Positions 36,771-46,202 of a stretch of 64,000 nucleotides of DNA are shown in pieces. Within the stretch, counting starts at the first letter, position 1, and each line of letters begins with the position of its first letter. The notes beneath the pieces were generated by a model, which worked only from the letters and a program-made list of their open reading frames with translations, searched no databases and was not told the DNA's origin. Source of the stretch: Saprospiraceae bacterium (lineage in GTDB: Bacteria > Bacteroidota > Bacteroidia > Chitinophagales > Saprospiraceae); contig JADJNF010000009.1 in NCBI GenBank assembly GCA_016714445.1, positions 186,001-250,000 on the forward strand, in the 5' to 3' direction. Made by a program: the position numbers and the translations under genes.

Positions 36771-37256
36771 ATGCATACTTATTATTTGCATTTGGGCTCA
36801 AATCAGGGAGAAAAAAAAGATTTTCTTCAAAAAGCGCTTGAACTGATCTCTACAAACATTGGTGAAATCACCTTAAGATCAAATATCTATGAAACAGAAC
36901 CCTGGGGTTTGAAAGAGCAAGAAAATTTTCTGAACATGGCCATCGAAGTAAAAAGTACAAAATCTCCCGAAGATGTAATACAAAGTATAAAATCAATAGA
37001 GTCGGCCTTAGGCTCAGCCAAAGCAGTGAAATGGGGGCCAAGAAGCATAGATATAGATGTGTTATATTGTGATGATCAGATTATTAATAGTAGTGACATC
37101 ACCATCCCACACCCCCATATTAAAGATCGAAATTTTGTACTGATTCCCTTATTGGAAATAGCAGGTGACTTCACTGATCCTGTACACAAAATGACCATTG
37201 ATGAATTGTATGACATCTGCAAAGATACCGGAGAAGTATTTATTTTCGAAGAATAG
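36771..37256 (+). CDS. folK: 2-amino-4-hydroxy-6-hydroxymethyldihydropteridine diphosphokinase
   Basis: HPPK transfers pyrophosphate from ATP to 6-hydroxymethyl-dihydropterin in folate synthesis. The 161-residue product shows YLHLGSNQGEKKDFLQKAL (N-terminal substrate loop), SNIYETEPWG, QENFLNMAIEVKS and the signature WGPRSIDIDVLYCDDQ (about 85-100) with catalytic Asp residues, then IPHPHIKDRNFVLIPLLEIA (cited in part). A deoxynucleoside kinase gene follows on the same strand, a common pairing in Bacteroidota, but a separate promoter element lies between them. Confidence 0.97.
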   Translation: MHTYYLHLGSNQGEKKDFLQKALELISTNIGEITLRSNIYETEPWGLKEQENFLNMAIEVKSTKSPEDVIQSIKSIESALGSAKAVKWGPRSIDIDVLYCDDQIINSSDITIPHPHIKDRNFVLIPLLEIAGDFTDPVHKMTIDELYDICKDTGEVFIFEE

Positions 37257-37278
37257 GTCACATTAGAAAGATTTATCA

Positions 37279-37286
37279 TATTTTTG
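37279..37286 (+). promoter_or_regulatory. -7 promoter element of the deoxynucleoside kinase gene
   Basis: TATTTTTG matches TAnnTTTG. Transcription would begin near 37292, just ahead of the putative ATA start codons. Confidence 0.5.
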
Positions 37287-37296
37287 CTTTTTTAAA

Positions 37297-37959
37297 ATAG
37301 AACCAACCATCGGGATACCTTTTCCATATAATTACATCTGTATTGAAGGCAACATTGGCGCCGGAAAAACTACTTTCTGCAATTTACTTAAAGATGAGTA
37401 TGACTGCCGTCTAATACTGGAAGAATTTGCAGACAATCCATTTCTACCTTTATTTTACAAAGAACCTGACAGATTTGCATTTACGGTAGAACTGTTTTTT
37501 ATGACAGAAAGACACAAGCAAATGCAAAGATCATTGTTGAATCAGGATCTTTTCAGAGAATTTACAATAGCCGATTATGCATTTGTGAAAACCTTATTAT
37601 TTGCGAGAAAAAATCTGCCTGAAGATGAGTTCAGGCTTTTCCAGAAAATGTTTTCCGTATTGAATCAATCTTTCCCCAAACCTGATATCCTGGTATATTT
37701 CCATCGAAATGTGGATATTTTACTCGGCCATATTGGCAAACGAGGTCGTGCTTATGAAAAAGACATCACCGCAGAATACCTGACTCAAATACAGAATTCT
37801 TATTTTGAGTATTTTAGAAATATACTCTCCTACCCCATACTTATCATCGATCTGAATACCGTAGATTTTGTAGATAACAAAAATCATTATGAACACGTCA
37901 AATATCTGATCTCAAAAAACTATCAACCCGGAGTGCATAGAATAAGTCTGGTGGTGTAA
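37297..37959 (+). CDS. Deoxynucleoside kinase, start codon uncertain (ATA)
   Basis: Phosphorylates deoxynucleosides for nucleotide salvage (deoxyadenosine/deoxyguanosine kinase type). The full family N-terminus is encoded: YNYICIEGNIGAGKTTFCNLL with the P-loop (cited in part), then LEEFADNPFLPLFYKEP and ELFFMTERHKQ. A start at ATG 37501 would remove the P-loop. In frame there is a TAG at 37264-37266 and no ATG, GTG or TTG between it and the P-loop; the plausible starts are ATA at 37297 or 37315 (ata cct ttt cca tat aat tac). Later motifs are DYAFVKTLLFARKN and the LID-like RGRAYEKDI. Either an unusual start or a one-base change from ATG. Confidence 0.85.
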   Translation: MEPTIGIPFPYNYICIEGNIGAGKTTFCNLLKDEYDCRLILEEFADNPFLPLFYKEPDRFAFTVELFFMTERHKQMQRSLLNQDLFREFTIADYAFVKTLLFARKNLPEDEFRLFQKMFSVLNQSFPKPDILVYFHRNVDILLGHIGKRGRAYEKDITAEYLTQIQNSYFEYFRNILSYPILIIDLNTVDFVDNKNHYEHVKYLISKNYQPGVHRISLVV

Positions 37960-38055
37960 TTAAAATTGAACCATTTCCTATATAATTTTAAATATGCCAC
38001 TTTAATACATTGAGACAAAATGATTCTCAATAATTTTCAAATAAGGTCATCCAGC

Positions 38056-39027
38056 CTACTTCTTAAGTTTGTTATTCACTGTATTATCTACCCTAAATGA
38101 CATCTTGCCACATTGTTCTTTTGGCGCAGTCAGATCAGGCTGAAATTTATATGTCCTTGCTGCTTTCAGGTACAATTTAAGGTTTTCTCTGTTTCTTTCT
38201 GTGGTTTCGTGATTGATGAGTTCAACAAAAGTTACAAGGCCTGCTCTGTTTATACACACTTTGATTGCAACTTTCCCGCTTCCATTTACTGCTTTACTAA
38301 CCACTGACAAATCTCTGTATATTGGTTTTCTCCCAAACACTCCATCTCCTGATCCGTCATACTCGCCTGTTCCATCGCTTTTATTCCCTAAACCAGCGTC
38401 TCCGTCATTTCCTTTATCTTTACCTGCACCTGTTCCGGAGTCACCTTTACCAGTTCCACCTTCTTTTCCATCTACAGTGGATGGTTTTGTTGTAGATGAA
38501 CCTGTCGTTGATCCAGTGGTATTCGTTTTAGTGGGTGTACTCGATGTGTTACCCGTTTTACTTGGTTCTGTTTTTGTGGGTTTGGCTGGTTCTGATACTT
38601 TTACAGGTGCTTCTTCTACCGGTGTAGTAGTGATGATGGGGTCATTGGTAGGGGTAAACACCGGCGTTGGCATTTTTATCACCGGTACCGGCACATCTAT
38701 TACCGTTGGTTTGGTCACTTCGATCACCTCCGGCTTAGTCACCTCTTCCGGCTTTGTAGCTTGTTCCTCCTGTTTTTCTTCAGCCGGTGCACTTTCAGAT
38801 TTGGCTCTTTGTGCACCTTCGTCATCATGAGCCAACTTACTCATAGAGCTTTCTTCAAATGTAAAATCCACTTTTACCGCATATGGTGGCTTATCTTCGA
38901 GTTCTGCCAGGTCAACAGCAGGCAAATAGTAAAAGAATGCAATAAGTAATAAAAGCAGATGAATAACGAATGATATCCTTTTACCTTTATTGCCATTTTC
39001 TTTTTCGAATGCAAATGAATTATACAT
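38056..39027 (-). CDS. TonB-like energy transducer, single-span
   Basis: A 323-residue protein resembling TonB-type energy transducers. It has a cytoplasmic N-terminus, one transmembrane helix (ISFVIHLLLLLIAFFYYLPA, about 18-37), a long Pro/Thr/Lys/Glu-rich then Gly/Asp-rich spacer (about 60-235) with repeats such as VTKPEVIEVTKPTVIDVPVPV (cited in part), and a C-terminal domain (about 240-323; SGKVAIKVCINRAGLVTFVELI) like a TonB C-terminal fold. It would couple proton-motive force to outer-membrane receptors. exbB/exbD are not adjacent. The antisense frame at 38213-38830 is a shadow of the low-complexity spacer. Confidence 0.75.
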   Translation of the reverse strand: MYNSFAFEKENGNKGKRISFVIHLLLLLIAFFYYLPAVDLAELEDKPPYAVKVDFTFEESSMSKLAHDDEGAQRAKSESAPAEEKQEEQATKPEEVTKPEVIEVTKPTVIDVPVPVIKMPTPVFTPTNDPIITTTPVEEAPVKVSEPAKPTKTEPSKTGNTSSTPTKTNTTGSTTGSSTTKPSTVDGKEGGTGKGDSGTGAGKDKGNDGDAGLGNKSDGTGEYDGSGDGVFGRKPIYRDLSVVSKAVNGSGKVAIKVCINRAGLVTFVELINHETTERNRENLKLYLKAARTYKFQPDLTAPKEQCGKMSFRVDNTVNNKLKK

Positions 39028-39517
39028 ACTATATTTATTTTAGACGTTGAATCACTTTTAAAATATTTTAAACCCTTGGCATTATAACGTACCTACCTGA
39101 AAAAAAATTCTTAAGATTTTATTAAAACGTAGCAAAATTAAAAAATAGTTTTGATCAATTTAATATATTATGGAAATATTAAATATTTAATTCATTAATT
39201 TATCAAAAACTGCAGTAAAAATAAAAAATTAAAACGAAATAGATTTATTCAACAGAACCATAAAAATGATTATACCGACGATAATTTTCTTTTAGAAAAA
39301 TTATGTCTTCATTATAAAGACGATGTTCCACATGTCTTTATTATATTTCGACGATAAATGTTCAGGTCGAATATTGTCTTGATAATGTATTGCTTTAAAG
39401 ACAAGCTTCGTGTAACCGCTTTAGGTAAACATAAACTTCGTCCTTACTCAAAATCAATACATTGGTTAAAGCATTATTTGCAAACCAACCCCCCAATTTA
39501 TTTTGAGTATAAAATAC
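39028..39517. other. Intergenic region, nothing recognised
   Basis: A 490-base AT-rich spacer upstream of the TonB-like gene and downstream of the BrkB gene. A 70-codon plus-strand frame at 39358-39570 lacks family features and runs into the BrkB coding region, so it is not called. No RNA gene or repeat was recognised. Confidence 0.5.
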
Positions 39518-40495
39518 CTATGAAGTTGATGTCTTTTCTTCCATGTTCTTCTTTCTTTTGTATCTTATAGTCCTGTGCACAGAAATACTGGCATTCAGCT
39601 CAAATCCTACCAACAAAATAAAAGAATTGAACTGTATCCACACCATCATCACTATCAATGCTCCGATAGAACCATAAATTTCATTGTACCTTCCAAAATT
39701 ATTAATAAAATAGCTAAATCCAAGAGAAGTCAGTAAAGAAAAAAGTGTAGCTAATATGGATCCGATATTAATAAAAGGAATACGTCGGTGCATGGAAGGG
39801 CCAAAAGTATAAATAAGACTTATGCCTGTGTAGACCATAAATACAGCAAATATCCAATTAAAAATACTTAAGGAAAGTAATAACGTCTCTGAAACGTGGT
39901 ATACATGACTGAGATAATCCATTACTTTGCCTTCGACCACCATCATAATTAGAGAAACAATGAGTAAAAGAGACAATACTACCGTTAGAGCAATGGCAAC
40001 CAAACGTGTATAAAACCAATGTCTGCGTTTAAAAGTATGGTTGTAGGCTTTATCAAAACCTGACATAAGTGTCAACATACCATTAGATGAAAAAAACAAC
40101 GCTAAACCTGCTCCAAGTGAAAGCAAACCATCCCGCTGTATAGAAGTGATGTCATAGATAATCGAAAAGATATACTCATGGGCACTTTTGGGAATGACCC
40201 CTTCCAACTGCTCACTTAACATTAAAGTATAGTCCTTTACCACAGTAAAAAGTGGCAATAAGGTAAACAGAAAGATTATTGCAGGAAAAATCGATAAAAA
40301 CAAACTGAATGAAATAGAATTGGCTCGGGTAGTGAGGTTGTCTTTTTGCATTTCTTTAATGACAAATGTCGTCACATCATACAGTGAAATACCGGAGAAA
40401 CCGGGTGGGCTATACTGTTTTGACCATTCCAGTGACCTTTGGACGAAAGGAAGACCCAACAAAAATACTTCAATGTCAAATTTGTATTTAGTCAA
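39518..40495 (-). CDS. YihY/BrkB family inner-membrane protein
   Basis: A 325-residue polytopic membrane protein of the UPF0761/YihY (BrkB) family. Marks: GFSGISLYDVTTFVIKEMQKD near the N-terminus (cited in part), TTRANSISFSLFLSIFPAIIF (first core helix, cited in part), FFSSNGMLTLMSGFDKAYNH and GSIGALIVMMVWIQFNSFILLVGFELNA (cited in part) near the C-terminus; six helices are visible. It was once taken for RNase BN, but the function is unknown. The chosen start is TTG at 40495, which overlaps the TGA stop of the upstream thioesterase (TTGA); a longer TTG start at 40534 is possible. Confidence 0.88.
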   Translation of the reverse strand: MTKYKFDIEVFLLGLPFVQRSLEWSKQYSPPGFSGISLYDVTTFVIKEMQKDNLTTRANSISFSLFLSIFPAIIFLFTLLPLFTVVKDYTLMLSEQLEGVIPKSAHEYIFSIIYDITSIQRDGLLSLGAGLALFFSSNGMLTLMSGFDKAYNHTFKRRHWFYTRLVAIALTVVLSLLLIVSLIMMVVEGKVMDYLSHVYHVSETLLLSLSIFNWIFAVFMVYTGISLIYTFGPSMHRRIPFINIGSILATLFSLLTSLGFSYFINNFGRYNEIYGSIGALIVMMVWIQFNSFILLVGFELNASISVHRTIRYKRKKNMEEKTSTS

Positions 40496-40899
40496 AATAA
40501 AGGAGTTAATTTTTCCAACATATATTGTGGGCAAGTGACTTTTTTCCCGCTGTCCATATCTACAAAAAACAGCTTAACTTCTGCTCTGTGAATCAAAATT
40601 TGTTCTTCATTATAAATTTCATTGTCAAAAGTGATCATTCGTCCCGGCAATTCTTTTAATATTGTCCTTATGGTCAGCTCTTCATCATACTTTGCCGGCA
40701 AAATATATCTTGCTTCTACATGAACTACCGGCATCATAATTCTGAATTTTTCCTCCAGAACTTTATAGGTAAGTCCAAGGCTTCGCATCGTTTCTACCCT
40801 GCCAATCTCATATAACTGGGCATAATTTCCATAATATAGATAGCCCATCATATCTGTTTCACCATATCGAACCCTCTTTTTATAATCAAAGCTATACAT
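40492..40899 (-). CDS. Acyl-CoA thioesterase (4-hydroxybenzoyl-CoA thioesterase fold)
   Basis: A 135-residue hot-dog-fold thioesterase of the YbgC/FadM type. It begins MYSFDYKKRVRYGETDMMGYLYYGNYAQLYEIGR (cited in part), where the Asp in GETDMMG is the catalytic residue, and continues with EARYILPAKYDEELTI. It would hydrolyse short or medium acyl-CoA esters in the cytoplasm. ATG 40899 gives the family length; upstream in-frame codons reach back into the arginine deiminase gene. It lies 20 bases after that gene and overlaps the BrkB gene. Confidence 0.9.
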   Translation of the reverse strand: MYSFDYKKRVRYGETDMMGYLYYGNYAQLYEIGRVETMRSLGLTYKVLEEKFRIMMPVVHVEARYILPAKYDEELTIRTILKELPGRMITFDNEIYNEEQILIHRAEVKLFFVDMDSGKKVTCPQYMLEKLTPLF

Positions 40900-40919
40900 G
40901 ATATACTTTTTAAAATCAA

Positions 40920-42176
40920 TTAAACAGATACCCTGACCAATGGACATGTCATACAATGTGATCCGCCCCTTGCTCTGGACAGTTCATTGGATGGCAAGGT
41001 TATTATAGTCTTCTCTATGCCGGCAGGATCTATCAATCCTTCATTTATTTTTTGCAAAAGCTCTCTGGCATGGATTATATCATATCCTGCATTTCTGAGT
41101 GCAAGCTCAGTTTTTGGATTTCTGTCGTAGGTCAACGCTACGCCAGGTTTTAATGCCACGAGATTGCAACCATCTGTCCATTGTTCTCTTTCCTGATATG
41201 GAGTAATCCCTTCTCCACTAAAAATAAAGTTGATCTTCGGATTAATCTCATGGATAAAGAAATTTTTTACTGAATCATACACTATTTCAGCCCCATTTTT
41301 GCGAAACACTCTCACATTTGAACTCACACCATCAAAAATAGTCGGCTTAAAACAAACCATATCATTGTGGTCAATCAAAGTAAACAACGTATCTATATGC
41401 ATACATGTCCTGTCAGACGGAATATTGATCTGTGCTATATTTGATATCAATCCTTTGGCAAAAAGCACATCTTTTAAACTCCTTATCGCATAGTCAGTAG
41501 TACGTTCTGAACACCCGATCAGTATAAAATCATCGTTAAGCATCATGACATCACCTCCTTCCATTGATACGACTTCTCCTTTTTTGGAAGGTGGAAATTT
41601 GTCGAGATGATTTAAATTAATAATCTTACCTTGTTTATTCAGGTCTTTAAAATAAGGATGTGCATAAAATATAAACCTGGTCAGCAAGTTTTCACGATAA
41701 CGGGCTGATTTGGCGGCTTTGGTAATGATAATGTGATCTTTGATTACTACAGCAATGTCCCTTGTAAATATAAAATTCGGAATCGGATCAAAATAAATAT
41801 GATCTTCATCCTGATAATAACCAGTGATCAATAGTTTGGTCAGCGACTCGCCATCCAGTGCCATAAAAAATGCTTTGTCTGAAACAGGGAGCTCTTCATA
41901 ATCTACTATCTTGTCTATCAGTTCTTCTTTTATGTCCGGACTGGCTTCAAATCCTTCTTCTATGAGTCTTTGAGTGTCCAAAACATTTTCTTTACCGATG
42001 ATATGCTGAAGAACCCTTCTGAAAATATCATGTTCTTCACGCATTTGAGGCAAATGGACAATATCGTCAAAAAGTAGCTCTTCTGCTTTTTTGGGTGAGA
42101 TTCTGGCTATACCATCATCCGGTCTATGGATGATAACTTTTTGTAAAGCTCCTATTTCCGAATTTACATTCAGCAT
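40920..42176 (-). CDS. arcA: Arginine deiminase
   Basis: Hydrolyses arginine to citrulline and ammonia. The 418-residue product carries all guanidine-modifying enzyme motifs: FTRDIAVVI (about 135), EGGDVMML (about 207), HIDTLFTLID (about 260) and the C-terminal RARGGSHCMTCPLVRV with the nucleophilic Cys. It is the first gene of a three-gene run with the thioesterase and BrkB protein. No carbamate kinase, ornithine transcarbamylase or arginine/ornithine antiporter gene is nearby, so a complete ADI energy pathway is not shown here. Confidence 0.95.
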   Translation of the reverse strand: MLNVNSEIGALQKVIIHRPDDGIARISPKKAEELLFDDIVHLPQMREEHDIFRRVLQHIIGKENVLDTQRLIEEGFEASPDIKEELIDKIVDYEELPVSDKAFFMALDGESLTKLLITGYYQDEDHIYFDPIPNFIFTRDIAVVIKDHIIITKAAKSARYRENLLTRFIFYAHPYFKDLNKQGKIINLNHLDKFPPSKKGEVVSMEGGDVMMLNDDFILIGCSERTTDYAIRSLKDVLFAKGLISNIAQINIPSDRTCMHIDTLFTLIDHNDMVCFKPTIFDGVSSNVRVFRKNGAEIVYDSVKNFFIHEINPKINFIFSGEGITPYQEREQWTDGCNLVALKPGVALTYDRNPKTELALRNAGYDIIHARELLQKINEGLIDPAGIEKTIITLPSNELSRARGGSHCMTCPLVRVSV

Positions 42177-42409
42177 AAATAAAATAATTTGGTTTCTGAT
42201 GCGAAGGTAAGGAAAAGAAACTAAAGCTTAAAAACAAAAAAACATACTTCCATCACTTTTTATATGCTTGCTTAATATGTTTCATCCCTGCTAAGAGAAA
42301 TAGTAGGATCATCGTTTAAGTATCGACTTATATTTAAACACTGATTTATGTCATGGAACAAAATAATTTTCATCATAATATACATTTCTTTATTGCTGAT
42401 AAATTTGCG

Positions 42410-42417
42410 CCATAAGA
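42410..42417 (+). promoter_or_regulatory. -7 promoter element of the 129-residue protein gene
   Basis: TAAATTTG matches TAnnTTTG, 46 bases before the ATG at 42464. Confidence 0.55.
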
Positions 42418-42463
42418 TGATTAGAATAAACCATTTTTGTTAAAAATATAAAACATACCAGAG

Positions 42464-42853
42464 ATGACAAAGCAGTTAACAGTGTATCTTTCAGACCTTC
42501 ATTTTGAGCACAATCAGTGGTCAAGTGAGTTAAAATTCTGGGAAGATGAAATAAAAACTTTTACAAAACGTCTTGAAGAAGTGGTAAAAAGATACACATC
42601 CAATGAAATCAGAGCTAAAATTGAACATTTTCAAAATCAATTTGTCCTTCACGATCAAGTCATAGATATTCTGAAAAAAGATGTCAAAAAGCATGAAAAA
42701 ATTATAGCTGATCAGGCAAGTCATGAAACTGTAGCCATTGACCATGTACATTTTGAAGATCATAAAAGTGTCAGGGATAGGATGGATACTCAAAGAAAAA
42801 TATATTCAGAATTAAAAACTGAATATTTTGAATTCCTAACAAAAACCATGTAA
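42464..42853 (+). CDS. Small coiled-coil protein of unknown function
   Basis: A 129-residue soluble protein, highly charged and predicted to be nearly all helical with a coiled coil through most of its length (for example FWEDEIKTFTKRLEEVVKRY and FLTKTM at the end). It has several His residues in the second half (HDQ, KKHEK, SHETVAIDHVHFEDH), which might bind a metal; this is inference. No signal peptide or membrane segment. No family recognised. Monocistronic, with a terminator. Confidence 0.7.
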   Translation: MTKQLTVYLSDLHFEHNQWSSELKFWEDEIKTFTKRLEEVVKRYTSNEIRAKIEHFQNQFVLHDQVIDILKKDVKKHEKIIADQASHETVAIDHVHFEDHKSVRDRMDTQRKIYSELKTEYFEFLTKTM

Positions 42854-42877
42854 ACTTTTCATAAAATAAATGACGAT

Positions 42878-42912
42878 AAGGTGTAGGCTGTGGCGGTTTA
42901 CACCTTTTTTAT
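42878..42912 (+). terminator. Rho-independent terminator of the 129-residue protein gene
   Basis: Stem AAGGTGTA (42878-42885) / TACACCTT (42899-42906) followed by a T run; located between convergent genes. Confidence 0.82.
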
Positions 42913-42917
42913 TGTCG

Positions 42918-45410
42918 TTAAAAAAGATCCTTCCTCCTTAAAAAATACTTGTAGAGTTCAATCCACATTACCCCCACGAAAGCTATTCCTCCACAAAAAA
43001 GTAATCTGGAAATATCGATTTCCACAAAATCAAATAACTCCCTTACAGGTCTGACATACATAGTTAATATTAGGAAAAAAAATGAAATTATAAGGATAAT
43101 TGAAAGCAAATTATTTTTGAATTTAAGGGTGGTAAATACTGAAAAGTAAAATGAACGATTGACCAAAGTCAGAAATATATTGCTAAAAATTAAAGTTGAA
43201 TAAATTACGGTCCGAACAAAACCTTCAGTGTATCCTTGCTCCATATAAAAATAGCCAACTCCAAGACAAGCTATGGTAATGATCAAACCTTGTATTATAC
43301 TCAAACTCAATTCTTTTAATGAAAAAAGATTACCATTTCTTTTTGCGGGCGGACGTGACATAGAATTCTTTTCTATAGGTTCATTTTCAAAAGCTATAGA
43401 ACAGGTTGGCCCCATAATTAATTCCAGAAACACCACATGTACCGGGGTAAAAATATCAATATAAACCCATGAAAACAACAATGGAACTGCTACAATCAAA
43501 ATGACAGGTATATGTATTGAAATGATATATCTGATGGCCTTTTTTAGGTTTTCATAGATTCTTCTTCCTAAGGCTATAGCATCCACCATCCACCGAAGAT
43601 CATCATCCATTAATATCAAAGATGCAGCATTTTTGGCCACTTCACTCCCTGATCTGCCCATGGCTACTCCAATATGTGCAGATTTTAAAGCAGGACCATC
43701 GTTAACCCCATCACCTGTCATAGCTACAATCTCACCATTCAATTTTAACGATTCTATGATCCTCAATTTTGCATCCGGAAACATTCGGGTAAAAACATTG
43801 ACTTCTTTTACTTTTTGTTGTAGTAAGGTAATGTCAGTATGCACTATTTCATCTCCATCAAGATACAGGCTATAGTTTTTTATTCCTACTTGTTTTGCAA
43901 TCGAAATGGCTGTAGCTGCATGGTCGCCTGTGATCATTTTAATATCTATACCTGCTTTATAAAATGAAGTTATCGTTTTATTAATGTTAATTTTTGGAGG
44001 ATCGTAAAAAGCAATTAAACCCAGAAAATGATACCTAAAATCACTTTGCAAAGAGGGCAATGATTTGTAAAAACCACCTTCAGCAACTCCTAAAACTCTA
44101 AATCCTCTTTCTGCAAGTGACGTATATTGCTTCATAATGACTTCCTTTTCCGGCTCAGTTAAATCTGACTGTCTGATTACACCTTCTACCCCACCTTTGA
44201 CTGCGATGATTTGTTGCTTATTTTCTCCTTCAAAAACATGGGTCATGAGAGGTGGTTGCCCTGCCAAAGGATATTCAGCCACCATTTTGAATTTTTGTCT
44301 TTGATCATTTTTTACCACTTGACCATAAATTTGATGAATTGAAATTTCCATGCGATCAAATGGTTCTGTCTCCGATGCCCACATGGCTGTTTCCAACACT
44401 TTACTCCATTCAAACTTATCCTTGGTGTAATCCAAAAGTTTCTTTTCCTTAAAATCAAAAATAGCGGCAAGTTCCATTTTGTTTTGAGTGAGCGTGCCTG
44501 TTTTGTCAGTACAAATGACTGTGGCAGCACCCAAAGATTCCACAGTTGATGGAGTCTTGGCAATTACACCTTTGCGAAACAAATGATATGCTCCCAGAGC
44601 CATGAAAGTGCTGAATGCGACTGGAATTTCTTCAGGTAAGACAGACATGGCCAGTGTAAGTCCTTTTAAAAGACTGTCAAGTATGATGCCCGATTTAATA
44701 TAACTGAACACACAAATTATAATAAATGCCACCACCCCAAAAACAACCATATTGCCGGTAAAGCTTCTTATCTGCTTTTGTAAGGGTGTTTTTTCTTTCA
44801 CTATTTGCTCTAATGAAAGACCAATTTTACCAATTTCAGAATCACTACCTACAACCGTAACCTGAGCAATACATGCTCCAGACACTATGTTTGTGCCTCT
44901 GTAAATTTTATTACTTTCCTGATTTTCGGTTTTATATACATGAAGTGACTCGCCAGTAAGGATACTTTCATCAACTGCAAAATCATGCTGATTCAGAACG
45001 ATAGCATCAGCCGGGATTAATTCTCCATCTTCAAGATGGATGACATCCCCCACAACCAGGTCGTCAGTATTAATTTCCTGAATAATTCCATCTCGAGTAA
45101 CTCTTACCTTAGGAACAGAGAGCTTTTTTAATGAATCTACAGCACTTTTGCTTCTTTGCTCCTGATATAGAGATATACCTGCGACAAAAAATAATGCACA
45201 AAGCATAATCAATCCCTCCCGGGTCTGACCAACACCAAAATAAATTAAAGCCGTAAAAAATAATAAAACAAACAACGGCTCTGTGATAACATCTCTTAAA
45301 GTAGTCAGTATGGTATTCTTTTCAGTTGACTGAAGCGTATTGTTGCCAAATTTTTTTTTGCTTTCTGTCACTTGAAGCTCGCTCAAGCCACTATAGGAAT
45401 TGGAGTCCAA
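42918..45410 (-). CDS. P-type cation-transporting ATPase (P2-like)
   Basis: An 830-residue inner-membrane P-type ATPase, probably exporting Ca2+ or a related cation. Landmarks: actuator TGES (152-155), MSVLPEEIPVAFSTFMALG in helix M4 (259-263 PEEIP), phosphorylation site DKTGTLTQ (Asp at about 302), MITGDHAATA and MTGDGVNDGPALK in the hinge. PEEIP differs from the PEGLP of classical SERCA-type pumps, so the transported ion is not certain. There is no N-terminal heavy-metal-binding domain. It ends 6 bases past the shared terminator region of the convergent gene. Confidence 0.92.
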   Translation of the reverse strand: MDSNSYSGLSELQVTESKKKFGNNTLQSTEKNTILTTLRDVITEPLFVLLFFTALIYFGVGQTREGLIMLCALFFVAGISLYQEQRSKSAVDSLKKLSVPKVRVTRDGIIQEINTDDLVVGDVIHLEDGELIPADAIVLNQHDFAVDESILTGESLHVYKTENQESNKIYRGTNIVSGACIAQVTVVGSDSEIGKIGLSLEQIVKEKTPLQKQIRSFTGNMVVFGVVAFIIICVFSYIKSGIILDSLLKGLTLAMSVLPEEIPVAFSTFMALGAYHLFRKGVIAKTPSTVESLGAATVICTDKTGTLTQNKMELAAIFDFKEKKLLDYTKDKFEWSKVLETAMWASETEPFDRMEISIHQIYGQVVKNDQRQKFKMVAEYPLAGQPPLMTHVFEGENKQQIIAVKGGVEGVIRQSDLTEPEKEVIMKQYTSLAERGFRVLGVAEGGFYKSLPSLQSDFRYHFLGLIAFYDPPKININKTITSFYKAGIDIKMITGDHAATAISIAKQVGIKNYSLYLDGDEIVHTDITLLQQKVKEVNVFTRMFPDAKLRIIESLKLNGEIVAMTGDGVNDGPALKSAHIGVAMGRSGSEVAKNAASLILMDDDLRWMVDAIALGRRIYENLKKAIRYIISIHIPVILIVAVPLLFSWVYIDIFTPVHVVFLELIMGPTCSIAFENEPIEKNSMSRPPAKRNGNLFSLKELSLSIIQGLIITIACLGVGYFYMEQGYTEGFVRTVIYSTLIFSNIFLTLVNRSFYFSVFTTLKFKNNLLSIILIISFFFLILTMYVRPVRELFDFVEIDISRLLFCGGIAFVGVMWIELYKYFLRRKDLF

Positions 45411-46202
45411 TTGTATTTTTTTGTGTAAAAATACATAATTTTTTTCAACTTAAAGATATCAGATATTTTTAGCTTGTTTTGAATATTTTCATTTGAGAGA
45501 AAAGAACTGCAAACCTTACTCATGTTTCATTTATGTGTTTATGATTCAGAGTGCGAGTTGGTATTAATCCTAGTCACCATCAATCTTCGGTTATTGGGAT
45601 GACCTCTTTGGGGATCTTTTATGACTCGCGTTTTCAGGCTTACAGTTCTTAAAACTAGGATCTCAAAATAAAAAACTTCAATTTAATAGTCGTAAGACGA
45701 TGCAAACATAATACAAAACATATTACAAAAAAACATAATATGTAATATTTTTTATATTTTTATTTTTATAATATGATTTTTACTTTTAGACTCTATCTAC
45801 AATTATTATTATTCAATTGAAATTCAAATATTTATGTATACAAATATCTTTTCAACTACCAGTTTGTACTAGTTTTAAAAAAATAGATGTATCCCATTTT
45901 TTCATTCACTTATTTAAAATTCTATTTGTCTCCGTTTAGGGATAGCGAAAAACAAAAGTAATTTTTATAAAGGGGTAATGTTGGGATACTTCCAAAGCAA
46001 TGGGTATTTGACCTACAACATTATATGCCAAATAAATATTCAGGTGTCAGGAATATTTACCATCCAAAAAGGAAAGTTTCTCCATTCTATGATCATTATC
46101 ATTGTGATCATCCGCAAAATAAATTTAACTTTAGCCTTTATAATAAAAAGCGGCCACCTTAACCGAATGATAGTCGATCACTTTATGAAATGACAATAAA
46201 AT
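45411..46202. other. Intergenic region, AT-rich, with one small inverted repeat
   Basis: A 792-base divergent spacer between the P-type ATPase and pdxH. An eight-base perfect inverted repeat, ACATATTA (45718-45725) / TAATATGT (45736-45743), is present and could be an operator or chance. A 71-codon frame at 45978-46193 has no protein-like features. No RNA gene recognised. Confidence 0.5.

Noticed and set aside
38213..38830. 205-codon plus-strand frame, rich in Pro/Val/Ser
   Set aside because: It is the exact antisense of the Thr/Pro-rich spacer of the TonB-like protein; composition comes from low complexity.
39358..39570. 70-codon plus-strand frame between the TonB-like and BrkB genes
   Set aside because: No protein features, and its end overlaps the BrkB coding region on the other strand.
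45978..46193. 71-codon plus-strand frame before pdxH
   Set aside because: Low-complexity hydrophobic sequence, no relatives, AT-rich spacer composition.
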